64,000 nucleotides of DNA from Utricularia gibba (taxonomy: Eukaryota > Streptophyta > Magnoliopsida > Lamiales > Lentibulariaceae), in the NCBI GenBank assembly GCA_002189035.1, contig CM007990.1:744001-808000 (forward strand), read 5' to 3'. Every line of letters begins with the position of its first letter. Positions within the stretch are counted from its first letter, which is position 1. Both the position numbers and the translations under genes were made by a program. Of the stretch, positions 1-11,215 are shown one piece after another. The notes under the pieces are model-generated. The model did not search any database. It was not told where the DNA came from and was given only the letters and a program-made list of their open reading frames with translations.

Positions 1-1108
1 CAAGATAAGAAAGCAGGCTTTCAACACCGCCTTCCATGATAACCGATCTCCTGAGAGTGTCATTGCTTGAAGTGAGATTATGGAGACATTCAGCTGCGTA
101 TTCCTTTGATCCCATCAGAACTCCATGGGAAAGAAGATGAATCATTGCTTGTATAATCCCTTCATCTGCAAGGGCTTGACGTGTTTCAGCCACTGCTGAC
201 AAATTCTTCAAAGCACAGGCAGCTGCAAGCTGCAGAACCGGCTCATTGTTCCAGCAGATGTCGATCAGCGGCCTTACGCCGCCGTGTTCGACAATCGAAC
301 GAGACGTATCTGGCGAAATGGACAGTCTTTGGAGGACAATGACGGCCTTCTCCTTGCCTACAGCACTCCCAGATTCAGCAAGCCGGATGAGTGGCGGCAG
401 AACACCCTCTGAAACAAGCCAACCCGTACAACTTCCAGAATCCACAAGCGAGCAGATGATTGTGATGGCTTTCTCTCGGATTCTGGGACTGGTGGTGAGA
501 AGCTGCACCAAAGCTCCAATATTGCTCCTTCCTATGGCAGCCAACACATTCTTTTCATCCTCTTTCATGGCCTCCACCAAGTTATCTAGTGCTCTGTGCT
601 TCGATTCGAGATGACCGATTTGCAGACGAGCAAGCATTTCACGTATAATCGCATTAGCAACTGATGCCTCTGGCTCTGCTGAAGCACTTGATGGAATTGA
701 AAGCTCCCCAAGAACTCCAGTCTTGATCAGAAGCCCACAATCTCGTAGATTCAAGTCAAGCTTCCCTGTGAGAGCATGAAGATCACTTAGCATGCGAAGT
801 TTCCCTTCATACTTCTGCTCCATACAGAGGATGGCTAACTCAATGGACTCATTCAGCGTGCGGCAAACAGCCTGCAGCTGCTCCTTACAGAGTGGATTCT
901 TGGAAAAGCAAGGATGGGTAACCAGGTTTGATAATGTCAGAGGAATTTGCTCTATCTTTGAGATGATCATCTTCCATCTCACAAGGTACTCTTTTACCTC
1001 TCTAGCTTTGTCCAGTGCCTTGGGCACGAGTTCTTGTGCACAGGAAAGCCATTCCTCTGTGGATAATCCGTTGTTTACAGTAGAAGATTCTTCTCCATCA
1101 GGAGCCAT
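1..1108 (-). CDS. ARM-repeat superfamily protein (5' part, cut by window edge)
   Basis: The frame is open from an ATG at 1108 down to base 1, about 369 codons with no stop, so only the N-terminal part is present. The protein starts MAPDGEESSTVNNG. It has a helical N-terminal region with a KYEGKLRMLSDLHALTGKL-type segment (about residues 90-110), then leucine-rich helical repeats such as NIGALVQLLTTSPRIREKA and GGVRPLIDICWNNEPVLQLA. The latter are classic armadillo repeats of the Vac8/PUB-like type. No U-box is visible in this part. ARM repeats form a protein-binding superhelix; the partner is unknown. By synteny it resembles the Arabidopsis ARM protein I recall as At2g45720. The long 5' region shared with the divergent SAM50 gene suggests a spliced leader, which I cannot place. 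Forward-strand ORFs here are antisense shadows. Confidence 0.85.
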   Translation of the reverse strand, partial: MAPDGEESSTVNNGLSTEEWLSCAQELVPKALDKAREVKEYLVRWKMIISKIEQIPLTLSNLVTHPCFSKNPLCKEQLQAVCRTLNESIELAILCMEQKYEGKLRMLSDLHALTGKLDLNLRDCGLLIKTGVLGELSIPSSASAEPEASVANAIIREMLARLQIGHLESKHRALDNLVEAMKEDEKNVLAAIGRSNIGALVQLLTTSPRIREKAITIICSLVDSGSCTGWLVSEGVLPPLIRLAESGSAVGKEKAVIVLQRLSISPDTSRSIVEHGGVRPLIDICWNNEPVLQLAAACALKNLSAVAETRQALADEGIIQAMIHLLSHGVLMGSKEYAAECLHNLTSSNDTLRRSVIMEGGVESLLSYL

Positions 1109-2859
1109 ATTTTACAGTCAAGCTAGCACCAAACCTGAGAAGAATAGAAGTAAAAAAAAAAAAAAGTAAGAGAGCAAACACAAGGCTATAACAACTTTTC
1201 ACATTTTTCAAAAATGCAAGACAAAAAAAAATCACTCCTTTTGGAGAGAAACAAGGATGATTTCAAAAACTAAACCTTCTTTCTGATAGCTTTCCAGAAA
1301 GCAAAAGAAAGTAAGAGAGAGACTTTAAAATGCATCCAATTGGAGTGGCTACAACGTCCAAGAACATACAAACAAATCAGCATTAACAACAAAGCAGTAA
1401 ACAAATAAAGTAAGAAGTAGTTGGAATAAGGAGGTTGAGCATCATGACGCAAAAGTGTCTACTGGGAAAGACCTTTTCAATCAGCCTATAATCATTCATC
1501 CAAATGGGACCTTCTGCGTAAACAAAGAGGTTGGCTGTAGTTATCATCTTGTAGCTGATGCTCCTGGAGAAAAATAGAATTTTTTCTTCTTCTTCTTCGG
1601 AATGTAGCCGCAGAGACAGACGCCAACTAATTATGACGTATAGAAGTTGGAAATTTATTGCTCATAAATAACACAAGATCGTGGACCCTGGTAGTTGACA
1701 GTAGAAAGGAATTCCCTTTCAGGACAAGCTAAGGAGAGTGTCAGTCTCAACATCATTGTGACCAAATGTTGATGAACTTTCAGACATGGGAAATCAAGGG
1801 AATTAGTGCAAACAACAAGAGAAGTTTTCAAACGAGAAAAAAAATTCAATGGGCAACAGGATTGTGGGTTCCATGGTGCAGTAAACCTCTGAAACTGTTA
1901 TGATCCCTTGACCCAGTGCTCAAGGCACTCGATAGATACCAACTCTACGGAAAGAAAACAAAAACAGAAGCAAGCTTTAAGCTTTTCAGCAAGAGGAACG
2001 CTGTGATTCTATTATCACTGGTTCGGACCAAGAAACATGAGAGGGGTGGTGTCACTAAAGAAAATCAAAACGTTGAATATAACATAGACCAGGTAAACTT
2101 CGAAAGCGGAAGCAAACAGGCAACAGTAAGCAGATTAAACCCACCTAGTAACGTTTCAAATTCCGTATTTGAAACATCAGACTGAAATGGCGAAAAGCTT
2201 TAATGCAAACAACAAGAAATTCATAATCGGAATCCGTAGACCTTCTGCGCGCTCTCTGTTTCCCGCAGCTTTCAGAAGCATCTGCAAACCAACCTCTGTA
2301 AAGGAATACGTAGCGAATGGCATACCGTAGAACGAACTTTCTCCGTACTCCAAGGATGGTAAAGCCATTGAGCCAATAAGAAGGTGGGGTTCGGACAAGG
2401 TGCATTAAATGCTGAGAAAACGGAGTTTCCCATCCGACGGCGAGGATGAGTGGGATCCTACCGACTTCCCCTTTGAAATGAATGGGCATTTCAAAATGAG
2501 GAGGCTTCGAGTTCGGTGATACCGAGGAGATGCTGACGTATCGAGCCGGAGCACGGGCCACCTCCGTCGGCGAGGGCCAATGTTTGACGGCGACGCCGAC
2601 TGAGGCGCCACAACACAACCCCATAATTACATATTTTGTTCTGTCGTTTGTTTTGCGTTTGTTTCCTTCTTACAAATTGCTGTGGATTGAATTGAATTAA
2701 AATAAATATTTTTATGTGAAATTCGAAATTTTAAAAAATATTTTATACAAAAGAAATATTCTTTTGCCCAATAAACCCTAAAATTGAGGTTTTGTTCATT
2801 GTTCCTCGCTTCAGACGAGGTCTAGAACGCCAAACTTCCTCATCTGCGGAAGACCCCAG
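1109..2859. other. Divergent intergenic region between ARM gene and SAM50 gene
   Basis: No convincing coding sequence. It holds the upstream/leader region of the minus-strand ARM gene and the promoter of SAM50. A telo-box-like AAACCCTAA lies at 2773-2781, just before the probable SAM50 transcript start. A minus-strand open frame at 2145-2624 has no recognisable domain and is probably chance or leader sequence. Confidence 0.55.
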
Positions 2860-3169
2860 GTAATGCTTGACGATTTTTTTTGTTATCTGACGTACTGATT
2901 ACCATTTAGATAGTTGGTTGCTGTTTGTTGTTCGATGCTTTCGTTTTCCCTTGCAAAAGATAAGTTACATTTCGGAGAGGCAGGGATGGGATTTGGGGTT
3001 GTGATTAAGGATTTGAGTAACCAGGAAAAAGGCTTTCTTGTTGGGAAAAATGAAATGTGTTTGGAATGAATTGTGCATGGCGATACTGGGTACAGTTCGA
3101 TTTTGTGTCCTTAAAAGTATATGTTTGATCAGCGATGTGTTTTATTTTTATGAGTTCGTGATCTTATAG
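2860..3169 (+). other. Probable 5'-UTR intron of SAM50 gene
   Basis: The sequence CCCAG|GTAATG at 2859/2860 and CTTATAG|GCGTGG at 3169/3170 form a good donor-acceptor pair lying entirely upstream of the ATG at 3194. The intervening 310 bases are T-rich, as in plant introns. This is inferred from splice signals only. Confidence 0.5.
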
Positions 3170-3193
3170 GCGTGGAGTGTTAACTATCTTCCA

Positions 3194-5446
3194 ATGGAAG
3201 CCCCGGCACAATCTTTTCCGGAACCTGAAGAATCCAGCTCAAATGGCAACACAGGTGAAAATGAAGAGATTGGCCAAGATGAAGATGATGAATTTGAGAA
3301 CGGAGGAGAGGAATCCACTAGCTCGGATGCTGAAGCCGCCCTTGGAACGGATCGGGAAGTGTTGGGGTCTTTATTCAGTCGCATCTCCACGGAACGGATC
3401 CCTGTGCGAGTCCATGATATAATCATCAAGGGCAACGACAAGACGAAGAGCTCTTTGATTGAGTCCCTGGTGGACGAGATTTTGAGGAATGCTACAACCG
3501 TCCAGAAATTGGTCATTGCTGCTCGTTATGCTACCATGCGACTGCAAAACCTGGATATCTTTGATTCAGTGAGTATCACGCTGGACGCTGGGCCACGGGA
3601 GCTTCCCGAAACTGCAAATGTTGTCATTGTGGTTTCTGAGAAGGACCCACTTTCGGGAGATTTCGGGATTTACACCAAACCTGAGGTTAAAATCTTTATT
3701 AATGCTTTATTTTTAATAAAAAATCGTTCTTGATGTATGCCTTTTTGGTGTATTGACTATTTAATGCGGTTACTTGCTTCATTTTGGAGTTCTGGATACG
3801 GTTTAATGATAAAGACAGCATGTGCTTGATGGAGGCTTTTCATTTATAAGAAAAACAGTTGAGGTCTCATCCTTGAAAGACCCTGAAGAAAAACCCAACC
3901 ATGCACTTCTTAGTTTTTTATTTTAATGAAACTGAAGGAAATGAGCCTCTGAAATGTGTAGTTCCTTTAGGTACTCCATGTGATGATTTTGAAGGGATGA
4001 ATGATTGTATCATGTAATTATTATTTAACGTACTTCTGCTTATCACAGTTGCATACAGTTGTTTGACACTCCAAGAGATTTTATAGGTTAAATCTTGGAC
4101 TTTAGAAGGCGCGCTGAAGGGGAAGAATTTGTTTGGCTATGGGGATATTTGGGATGCTTTGGTGGGTTATGGATGGGGTCAAACCTTAGAACTTAGCGCA
4201 GGTGTTTCTGTACCCAGATTTAAATCCATTTCTTATCCCCTGTCGGCCAGGATTTCCTCGCTTTCCCAAGATTGGTTGAAGTTATCATCATATAAAGAGC
4301 AAGTGCTAGGATTATCACTTGGATTATTTTCCGCTGGGAACCATGATGTGTCATATAATCTGAACTGGCGCTCATTGACTGATCCATCACAAATGGCTTC
4401 CCATGGAGTTAGAAGGCAGCTTGGCCATAGGTTATCATCAGGTTTGAAGTATGAATTCAAAATTGACCAGAGAGATTCTTCAGTGCGACCAACCAGAGGA
4501 TTTGCTTTTGCTTCAAGTACACATATTTGTGGTCTGTACCCTGATTTTAGGAGCCTGCGCTTTATTCGCCAGGTATGTAATTTGGTTGCTGTTTTCTTTC
4601 ATTCAGTTGGTCATGTAGTGATAGTTTTGTCATTTATAGAATCACCTTATAGATTCATTTAGCCATGAGATAATGGTCATGTACCAATTTCAGCATGCTT
4701 GTTTCACTTCATCAATAATGTCCGTACAGTAATAAATGGTTGGTTTCCTTCTGTTGTTCTCTCTATCCAGGAGGCTGATCTTCGTTATGCCATACCTTTG
4801 GGACTCTACCGAGCTTCCCTGAATCTCGGCATTTCAGCCGGTTTTCTATTCCCATGGGGATATGGATCTTTTAACCAATCCTCATATATACCTGAGAGGT
4901 TCTTCATGGATGGCAATGCATCTCCAGTTTGCTCCTTGAGAGGGCCAACATCAGTATTCGGATTCAAGCCTAGGGGACTGGGCCCTGTAGAGCCTAGAAG
5001 AGTTTCCAGAGACGATTCCCATGATGGAAACTCTGACACCTCTGCTGTGGATCACATCGGCGGTGATCTAGCTCTAACATGCTTTGCTGATCTATCATTT
5101 GACCTCCCACTGAAAGCCCTCAGAAACGCTGGCATTCATGGGCACATATTTGCCTGCGCTGGGAACCTTAGCAAGCTAACTGATAAGGCGTACAAAAAGT
5201 TGTCTTTCCAGAAATTTCGCGACACATTCCGAACCTCTGTTGGGGTCGGCCTCATTGTCCCTACCAGGCTGTTCCGGATGGAGGTATGAATCAATGTATC
5301 AGTTTGTTTATGCACCCCTGATTCTGAAACTGATGATGCTGACTGGTGAGCTTGAATTTCAGGCCAACTACTGCTACATTGTAAGGCAACAGGAGCATGA
5401 CTGCGGGAAAACTGGGATACAGTTTAGCTTCTCTTCTCATGCCTGA
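3194..5446 (+). CDS. SAM50: SAM50/Omp85-family mitochondrial outer membrane assembly protein
   Basis: Four coding exons: 3194-3685, 4087-4572, 4771-5283, 5363-5446. All junctions are GT-AG and in phase 0, giving 524 aa. Residues about 8-45 are acidic and low in complexity. Residues about 55-150 form a POTRA-like domain (IPVRVHDIIIKGNDKTKSSL start). The rest is the C-terminal beta-barrel (bacterial surface antigen/Omp85 family), with barrel-like segments such as GTTYLGRP-free GYGSFNQSSYIPERFFMDG and a terminal TGIQFSFSS strand. SAM50 is the core of the sorting and assembly machinery that inserts beta-barrel proteins into the mitochondrial outer membrane. Length and the single POTRA fit plant SAM50 better than Toc75 or OEP80, and no chloroplast transit peptide is visible. 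The start has an in-frame full-length product and follows a probable 5'-UTR intron. Confidence 0.9.
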
Positions 5447-5684
5447 TTCATTCATTCAAGGGATGTTGGCTGCAGGCATTTTGAGCTTGTTCAATAGTTT
5501 ACTCCATGGCCAGGATGAGATAGGCGACAGTCCTTTCATCAACACCATGGAGTGATGTCCTTCCTGAAATTTTCAAAAAAAAAAAAAACAATAAAGATAC
5601 AATTTTTTAAGAAAAATGGTACATTGATAATTAGTTGTGTTGTGGGAAGGAATCTTATCTTGTTTGCTTAGAAGAGAGGGACAG

Positions 5685-7398
5685 ATGGTGGCGAGGGAGC
5701 TGGGACTAATTTCCTTCTCGTCCGCCGTCAGCTCGCCATGCCCGTCGCGCCGTCTTCGCTTTCCCATCGTCAAATCCTTCTCTGATACTAGTAAGTGACA
5801 CGAATTCGCTCCGGCGCAGAAGCGGAGGTTTCCTGTCTGAAATTGGGATTTTGTAGGAGGGTTTCTGAATACATTGTTGAATATTTCTATAGTGGCATCA
5901 ATGTCTCAGGATCCGGTTAGCGATTGGATCCTGTCGGAAGGAAAAGCCACTCAAATAACTGGTATTCACCCAGTTGGGGGTGGCTGCATCAATCGTGCCA
6001 GTCGCTATGACACGGATGCTGGCCCCTTCTTTGTAAAAACAAACAGGTAAAGGCATGCTTTGGCAGTAAGCTTCTCAGTTCAGCTCGTAGAGTGTCTTTT
6101 TCACTTGCTGAATGATTTACAGGAGCATTGGACCGGAAATGTTTGAGGGGAGGCTCTGGGTCTCAATGCCATGTACGAAACTCAATCCATTCGCGTACCT
6201 AAGCCATTTAAGGTGGGCAGATGCATTTTGCTTTCTTTTCAGCATTGTAGCCTCCCACTTGTGTTCTTCACCAGTGCAACTTAAGAAGCCTGCGTTCAGG
6301 TAGGCCCATTGCCGAGTGGTGGTTCGTACATCATAATGGAGTTCATTGAATTTGGTGCTGCACGGGGTAATCAAGTGAGGACATCATCCAAGTTCTTAGC
6401 ACCTTCTTGTTTGATATTTGAAGTTCATCATCCTTGTTGGGTGTATCTTGACACTGTCCCAGCACTTAGTCTGCACTAGGAAGGAAACTTGCTGAGATGC
6501 ATAAAGCTGGAAAGTCAGACAAGGGATATGGATTTGATGTTGATAATACCATTGGAAGGTACTCCTCTCCCTTGCTTTATGAGATCATCTCCTGTTGGTT
6601 ACCCCTTTCACCAGGAGTCATCATCACATGCTCGCCCTTTCTTCAGCACACCACAGATCAACACATGGACACAAGACTGGATTGAATTCTATGGGGTGCA
6701 TAGGTTGGGCTACCAATTGCAATTGGTGCAGAAACAATATGGAGATTCCTTGCTATATGAAAAAGGTCAGCCGGCTAGTTTAGTTCTTATGTTCACCGTA
6801 TCAGCATGAAGAATACCATTTCTGTGCACGATCAGGGCAAAGACTGGTGAAGAACATGGCACCCCTTTTTGAAGGCGCAGTGATTGAGCCTTGCTTGCTG
6901 CACGGTGACCTGTGGAGTGGCAACATTAGTTCAGACAAGAGCGGGGAACCCGTCATACTCGACCCCGCCTGCTACTGTAAGCCTTTCCCCTGCAAATATC
7001 ACCCCTCCCAGTCTGTAATGATGCAGAAACGCAGGTGCTGGTTCTAGAAATACTTACCACCTGTCTCTGATTTCTTGTTGTAGACGGTCACAATGAGGCC
7101 GAGTTCGGAATGTCGTGGTGCGCCGGATTCGGGGGATCGTTCTACAATGCATACTTCGAGGTAACCGCACCCTCTCCCCTTCTGTTGGTGCAAGAACTGG
7201 TGTTGCTAGGGCTCCAAGTCTCTAAGATTGCTCAAACTCCATGGCCATCAGGTGATGCCTAAACAGAAGGGTTTCGATGGAAGAAGGGATCTTTACCTGC
7301 TGTATCATTACCTGAATCACTACAATCTGTTCGGCTCCGGTTACCGGTCGTCGGCGTTAGAGATAATCAACGGTTATCTCCTGCAACTGAAAGCGTGA
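5685..7398 (+). CDS. Protein-ribulosamine/fructosamine 3-kinase, chloroplast-type; one-base frameshift in exon 3
   Basis: Nine exons: 5685-5790, 5893-6046, 6123-6212, 6300-6374, 6470-6558, 6647-6765, 6836-6976, 7084-7160, 7252-7398. The family repairs glycated proteins by phosphorylating ketoamines on lysine at the 3-OH, so the sugar falls off. The first about 35 residues are Ser/Arg-rich and look like a plastid transit peptide. The kinase starts at [12 protein letters not shown]. Catalytic-loop HGDLWSGNI and the metal-binding segment [17 protein letters not shown] are intact in exons 7-8. In exon 3 the frame breaks after GPEMFEG: the next family-like segment ([21 protein letters not shown]) is read only if the G run at 6147-6150 had five bases. 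All other exons and splice sites are sound, so an assembly error is likelier than a pseudogene. It resembles the gene I recall as At3g61080. Confidence 0.88.
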
Positions 7399-7456
7399 AA
7401 ACACGCAGCAGACGACGACTGCATTTCCTCTTGCTCTTCCTTTATATACTTCCTCC

Positions 7457-7487
7457 TGGGCCTGTGGGCTCATTGTAATTTTGGGCC
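7457..7487 (+). promoter_or_regulatory. Site II (TGGGCY) cluster, promoter of DUF7054 gene
   Basis: Three site II motifs, TGGGCC at 7457-7462, TGGGCT at 7465-7470 and TGGGCC at 7482-7487, lie between the kinase stop (7398) and the ATG at 7677. Site II elements bind TCP factors in plant growth-related promoters. Function here is inferred from position. Confidence 0.5.
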
Positions 7488-7676
7488 GGGCTTTAAATGG
7501 ACATTGGACAATGCAATTCCCAACCTACATTTTACATTTGAGAACACAATTATGTTTTTACCCTTCAACGGTGTATTTGTATCCATCATCTCCAGGTTGG
7601 CGCTTCATTCCACCCCGAGCGCCACTCATTCCCGCCCAGCCTGCAAATTTCCTCTCCTTTCTTGGAGTCTACGCCA

Positions 7677-8250
7677 ATGGCGAAGGAGCGGAAGGATCCC
7701 AAGAGGAAACCCACCAAGTTCCTCATCGTGATCAAGGTTTTCGGGAGTTCTTGGCCGATCAGATTCATAGTCAATGGGGATGATTCCGTCAACGACGTGA
7801 TCAAGAAGACCCTGAAGCACTACGCCCGCCAGGGCCGGCTTCCAGTCCTGGGTTCCCATTCAGACGAGTTCTACCTCTGTGCTGCGGATTCCCCTTATGG
7901 TAAGCTTTCCATTTCCTGATGTCGGTGCATGGAGTAATATCACTGTGTATCGGTTTTTCTTCTTTTCCCGGTGCAAATGGTTTCAAAACATATCATTTGC
8001 GGGGAAGAAGATCGTGATCATCCGCGTGATAGCATACCCGGATTTGACAATCTGCACGGTTCTTATTTGTCTTTTATGTTCCATGGCGGTAGGACTGAGC
8101 CCCGAGGAGGAGATCGGGGGCAGTGGATCACGGATTTTCGCTCTACACAAGAAGCACCGCGTGGCGGAAGCCATGAATGACTATGCGAAGAAGAACAAAT
8201 GGCGTTCATGGCTCAGCTGTTCTCCTGCTTTCCAGATTCCTTCTCATTGA
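7677..8250 (+). CDS. DUF7054 (At4g22758-like) small protein
   Basis: Two exons, 7677-7899 and 8093-8250, give 126 aa. The start MAKERKDPKRKPTKFLIVI is basic. A compact ubiquitin-like domain follows: the FLIVIKVFGSSWPIRF strand, the SVNDVIKKTLKHYARQGRLP helix, a DEFYLCAADSPYG segment, then LSPEEEIGGSGSRIFALHKK. This pattern is that of DUF7054 plant proteins related to the uncharacterised At4g22758. Biochemical role is unknown. The acceptor at 8091-8092 was chosen because it restores the conserved SPYG-LSPEEEIG join. The C-terminal tail after about residue 100 is Lys/Ser-rich and ends IPSH. The intron contains a second possible coding-looking stretch that does not fit the family. Confidence 0.78.
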
Positions 8251-9353
8251 GCACTTATCGCTCCACAACGTTGGATTTGGCAGTTTCGAATCCATACATA
8301 CGAGGAATCAAAGTCTTGCGTAGTTTATAATTAACGAGATTTTTCTCTAGGTTTTTCTTTTTCTGATAGCGGTTACACGCCACACAAAGATCGAAATATC
8401 GGCTGTTTCCCACCGGAAATTGAGCCGCCGTCTGTACTCCGACCGATCAGAGTTATGATCATTGTAAATTGAATAAGATGTAATCCTCATCTTGTGTTCG
8501 ACACAGGGAAATGCAGAAGCTACGGAAAACGCCATGTTCCACAAGATTAGACAGCACTAAGCTCTGAAAATGTTCCCTAACTGAACACACGTTACTACTA
8601 CACAATGTGAATGACATGCAGCTGGAAGCGGCGGAGTATCCCGAGGCATCCACCGGAGCCGGCGACGGCTCCGCGCATCGGACTTGGATCCCGTTTTGGG
8701 CCTGTTAAGCACAAGGCTTCAGGCTTAGTCGTCTTGTTGGGCTTATATGTGTTTTTGGGCTGATTAGACCATTTACTTCTGCTAAACCCCAGGCCTAATG
8801 GGCTCGTTCTGATCCAATTTGATTGACTAAGCATGTCTAAATCAATATTCCAAAGAAATGTCCAATGTTTAAAAAACAATGAAATATTCATCTCGATAAT
8901 TATTGGATAAGGTACAATAATATATTCAATAATTTAAATAGCTACCAATAGGCAATTTTTATATTCAATATTTTCACCAATTTGTATAAAATAAATATTA
9001 TTTACTCTTCGTACTCATAATTAAATATTTTTATTTTTTTATCGCGTCAAAGATCTTGGTAAATTTCCGATCTAAATTTTGGCAAAATAGTAGAAAGAAG
9101 ACGTCGGAACAATAACTACGTTTAGAAAAATCACTCCATAATTAATTTAATAAAATTGAAAAATTTTGATAGATATATGTTTATAACTTCTGGGCTTTTA
9201 GAAATCTAGCCATCTTCCTCCCCTTTCCAACCAAAAATCTTTAAAATTACATGTACTCCGCCCTAAAAACTCGATAGCTGAGTCGGGTTGAGCCACGCAA
9301 TGTGAGAGAAAAGGGACAAGCGGAATCCAATGCAACGTGGGGAAGAAAGGTGC

Positions 9354-9486
9354 GTGTGTCGTACATGTACTCCTCGCCGAGATGAAGAAGAAGATGGAGG
9401 AGAAGAAAGAGGCGGAGGCGGTCTCTGCTTTCAACAGCCCAGTGAGGTTTCCCTTTCAAAGCGTCGGTGTGTGTCGTACATGTACT
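9354..9486. repeat. Direct repeat, 18 bp, two copies 115 bp apart
   Basis: GTGTGTCGTACATGTACT occurs at 9354-9371 and again at 9469-9486. A shorter relative, ACATGTACTCC, is at about 9250. The copies contain the palindrome GTACATGTAC. No inverted-repeat ends or target duplications are visible around them. Confidence 0.75.
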
Positions 9487-9552
9487 GCGCGAGCCATGGA
9501 GCCTCCCGTGTACTTGAAATTTGCTACAAGGGCATCACGCATTTGTCAGATC

Positions 9553-9573
9553 GGGGGGTGGTGGGTGGGTGGG
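9553..9573 (+). other. Potential G-quadruplex tract
   Basis: A run of six G at 9553-9558 is followed by GGG tracts at 9563-9565, 9567-9569 and 9571-9573 with loops of 4, 1 and 1 bases, which meets the usual G4 rule. A second G-rich tract, repeating TTGGG, lies at about 9624-9640. Confidence 0.6.
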
Positions 9574-11144
9574 TGGCCTGCTGCTGGCTGCTCCAAGCCT
9601 GCATCTGCATCTGCGTCTGCGTGGTTGGGTTGGGTTGGGTTCGCGATGTGTTGTTCCTTCAGAAAAAAAAGATGGCAGGAGCCACGTTGCTTCTGCGCTG
9701 GGTTGGTCATTAAAGCAAAAGGGGACCCCGCTGTGTTTATGCTCCAAGTGAATGCTCCCATCTCCATGCCAACAAACGTACTCTCCAGTCCGCCCCCCAC
9801 ATGCACCGATACCAGGAGCTCCCCCACAAGACGATAGTACGGCCATCTTCATGGATCCGGTCCCCTTCCTTGGATACATTGCTTCGGACGTGCACCAAAG
9901 AACAAATACTGCATTGTGTTGTTTACACCATTAGAACAAAGCGATACCACATGGGGCAATAAAATTATAAGCATATAAGATTTCAGATGATTAGTAATTC
10001 ATTGGATCTAATATTTTTTAATTTGATTGAACTTCATGAATACTCGTTCGATTCATTTGATCTTGAATTTTAAGATGCACCACTTCTATTGAATTGGTTA
10101 AACTCGAAACACTATATCGGAGAGACTCAATTAATTCTATCGTTTAACATAAAATATAATTTATAAATTTAAATTCGACAATATGAATGTCTTTGGTATG
10201 TTATTTAAAATTTTACGTATGTGATTTAAGATAAAATACAATTTATAGATTTTAAATCTGAAATATGTTTCATGGATGAATTTAAATATGTTAGTTAAAT
10301 ATTATATTAAGTTTAATATAAACAAATATTTATTTTTTTTTTCAATAAATACGTATATAAAATTTAAATTTATCTAAGATCAGTTTTAAATTAAACTATC
10401 CATTTAATTTAAATACAATACCTTTAAAACCAATCCAAAACTACCTATACAATTCATAGGTGGAAAAGCTCATTTGATTAGGTACAAAATCATTTTCAAA
10501 AAGGACTTTGATTATTCTTTTGCATTTAGGTTGTTGGATGACAAAAAGGTGATGGCATCTCAAGCACAAATGGATTCCTTAATAATTTGTCTCTATGGTC
10601 ACATTAGAAGATTTCACATTCTTACAAAAAGTTGGTTTCATTTGTAAGAGATTATGAGAGACAATCACTGGCCATTAACACAAAGAAATCCAAAAATCTT
10701 GGAACTTCATCTTTTTAAAAAAGTAAAAAGTATTTATGCATAGAATATACTTTAGAGCACTTAGGCAGAATAAATCCCTAAAGTTTTTAAAATTAACATG
10801 ATTAGTCCCTAATATATAATGAAAATGGCATACATAGTTTCCAAATTTTGATGTCCTGGATATATTTAATTTCCAATCTTTTTTACTTCAATTATTTTTG
10901 GTCTTCACTATTTAAATACCTTTTATAATTGATACTCAATATTTAAAAACCATATATATTTGATCCTCTTGTTTAATAATTTGGTAAATTTGACCTCATT
11001 TTCTCCCACCACCGCTAATTAATTTTAAAAGTAGGTTGAATTTATTTTCTCATTTAATCATTAATTTGATTTGGATCGGATTCAAAAAAATTTAATTATA
11101 TTTTAAAATATTTTAAAAAAATAAAAATAATGACTTACATGGAT

Positions 11145-11215
11145 TGAACCCATGTTGGCATGTTCTACCTAATCATGCATTTCAATTGAACTGGATCCGA
11201 CCAACTTATAATTTC
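11145..11215 (-). repeat. Possible tRNA-derived SINE relic
   Basis: On the minus strand the segment reads GGTAGAACATGCC, then GGGTTCAATCC about 20 bases later. This is like the A-box half and B box of an RNA polymerase III promoter in plant SINEs. The flanks are too AT-rich to recognise a tail or target duplication, and it does not fold as an intact tRNA by eye. Confidence 0.3.

Noticed and set aside
246-1169. Forward-strand frames inside the ARM gene
   Set aside because: Antisense shadows of the conserved minus-strand coding sequence.
2145-2624. 159-codon minus-strand open frame upstream of the ARM gene
   Set aside because: No domain, odd composition, and it lies in the divergent promoter/leader region; most likely chance.
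9337-9837. Open frames of 100-166 codons on both strands in the GC-rich island
   Set aside because: Overlapping frames on both strands with low-complexity Gly/Trp/Pro runs, caused by GC-rich repeats rather than coding selection.
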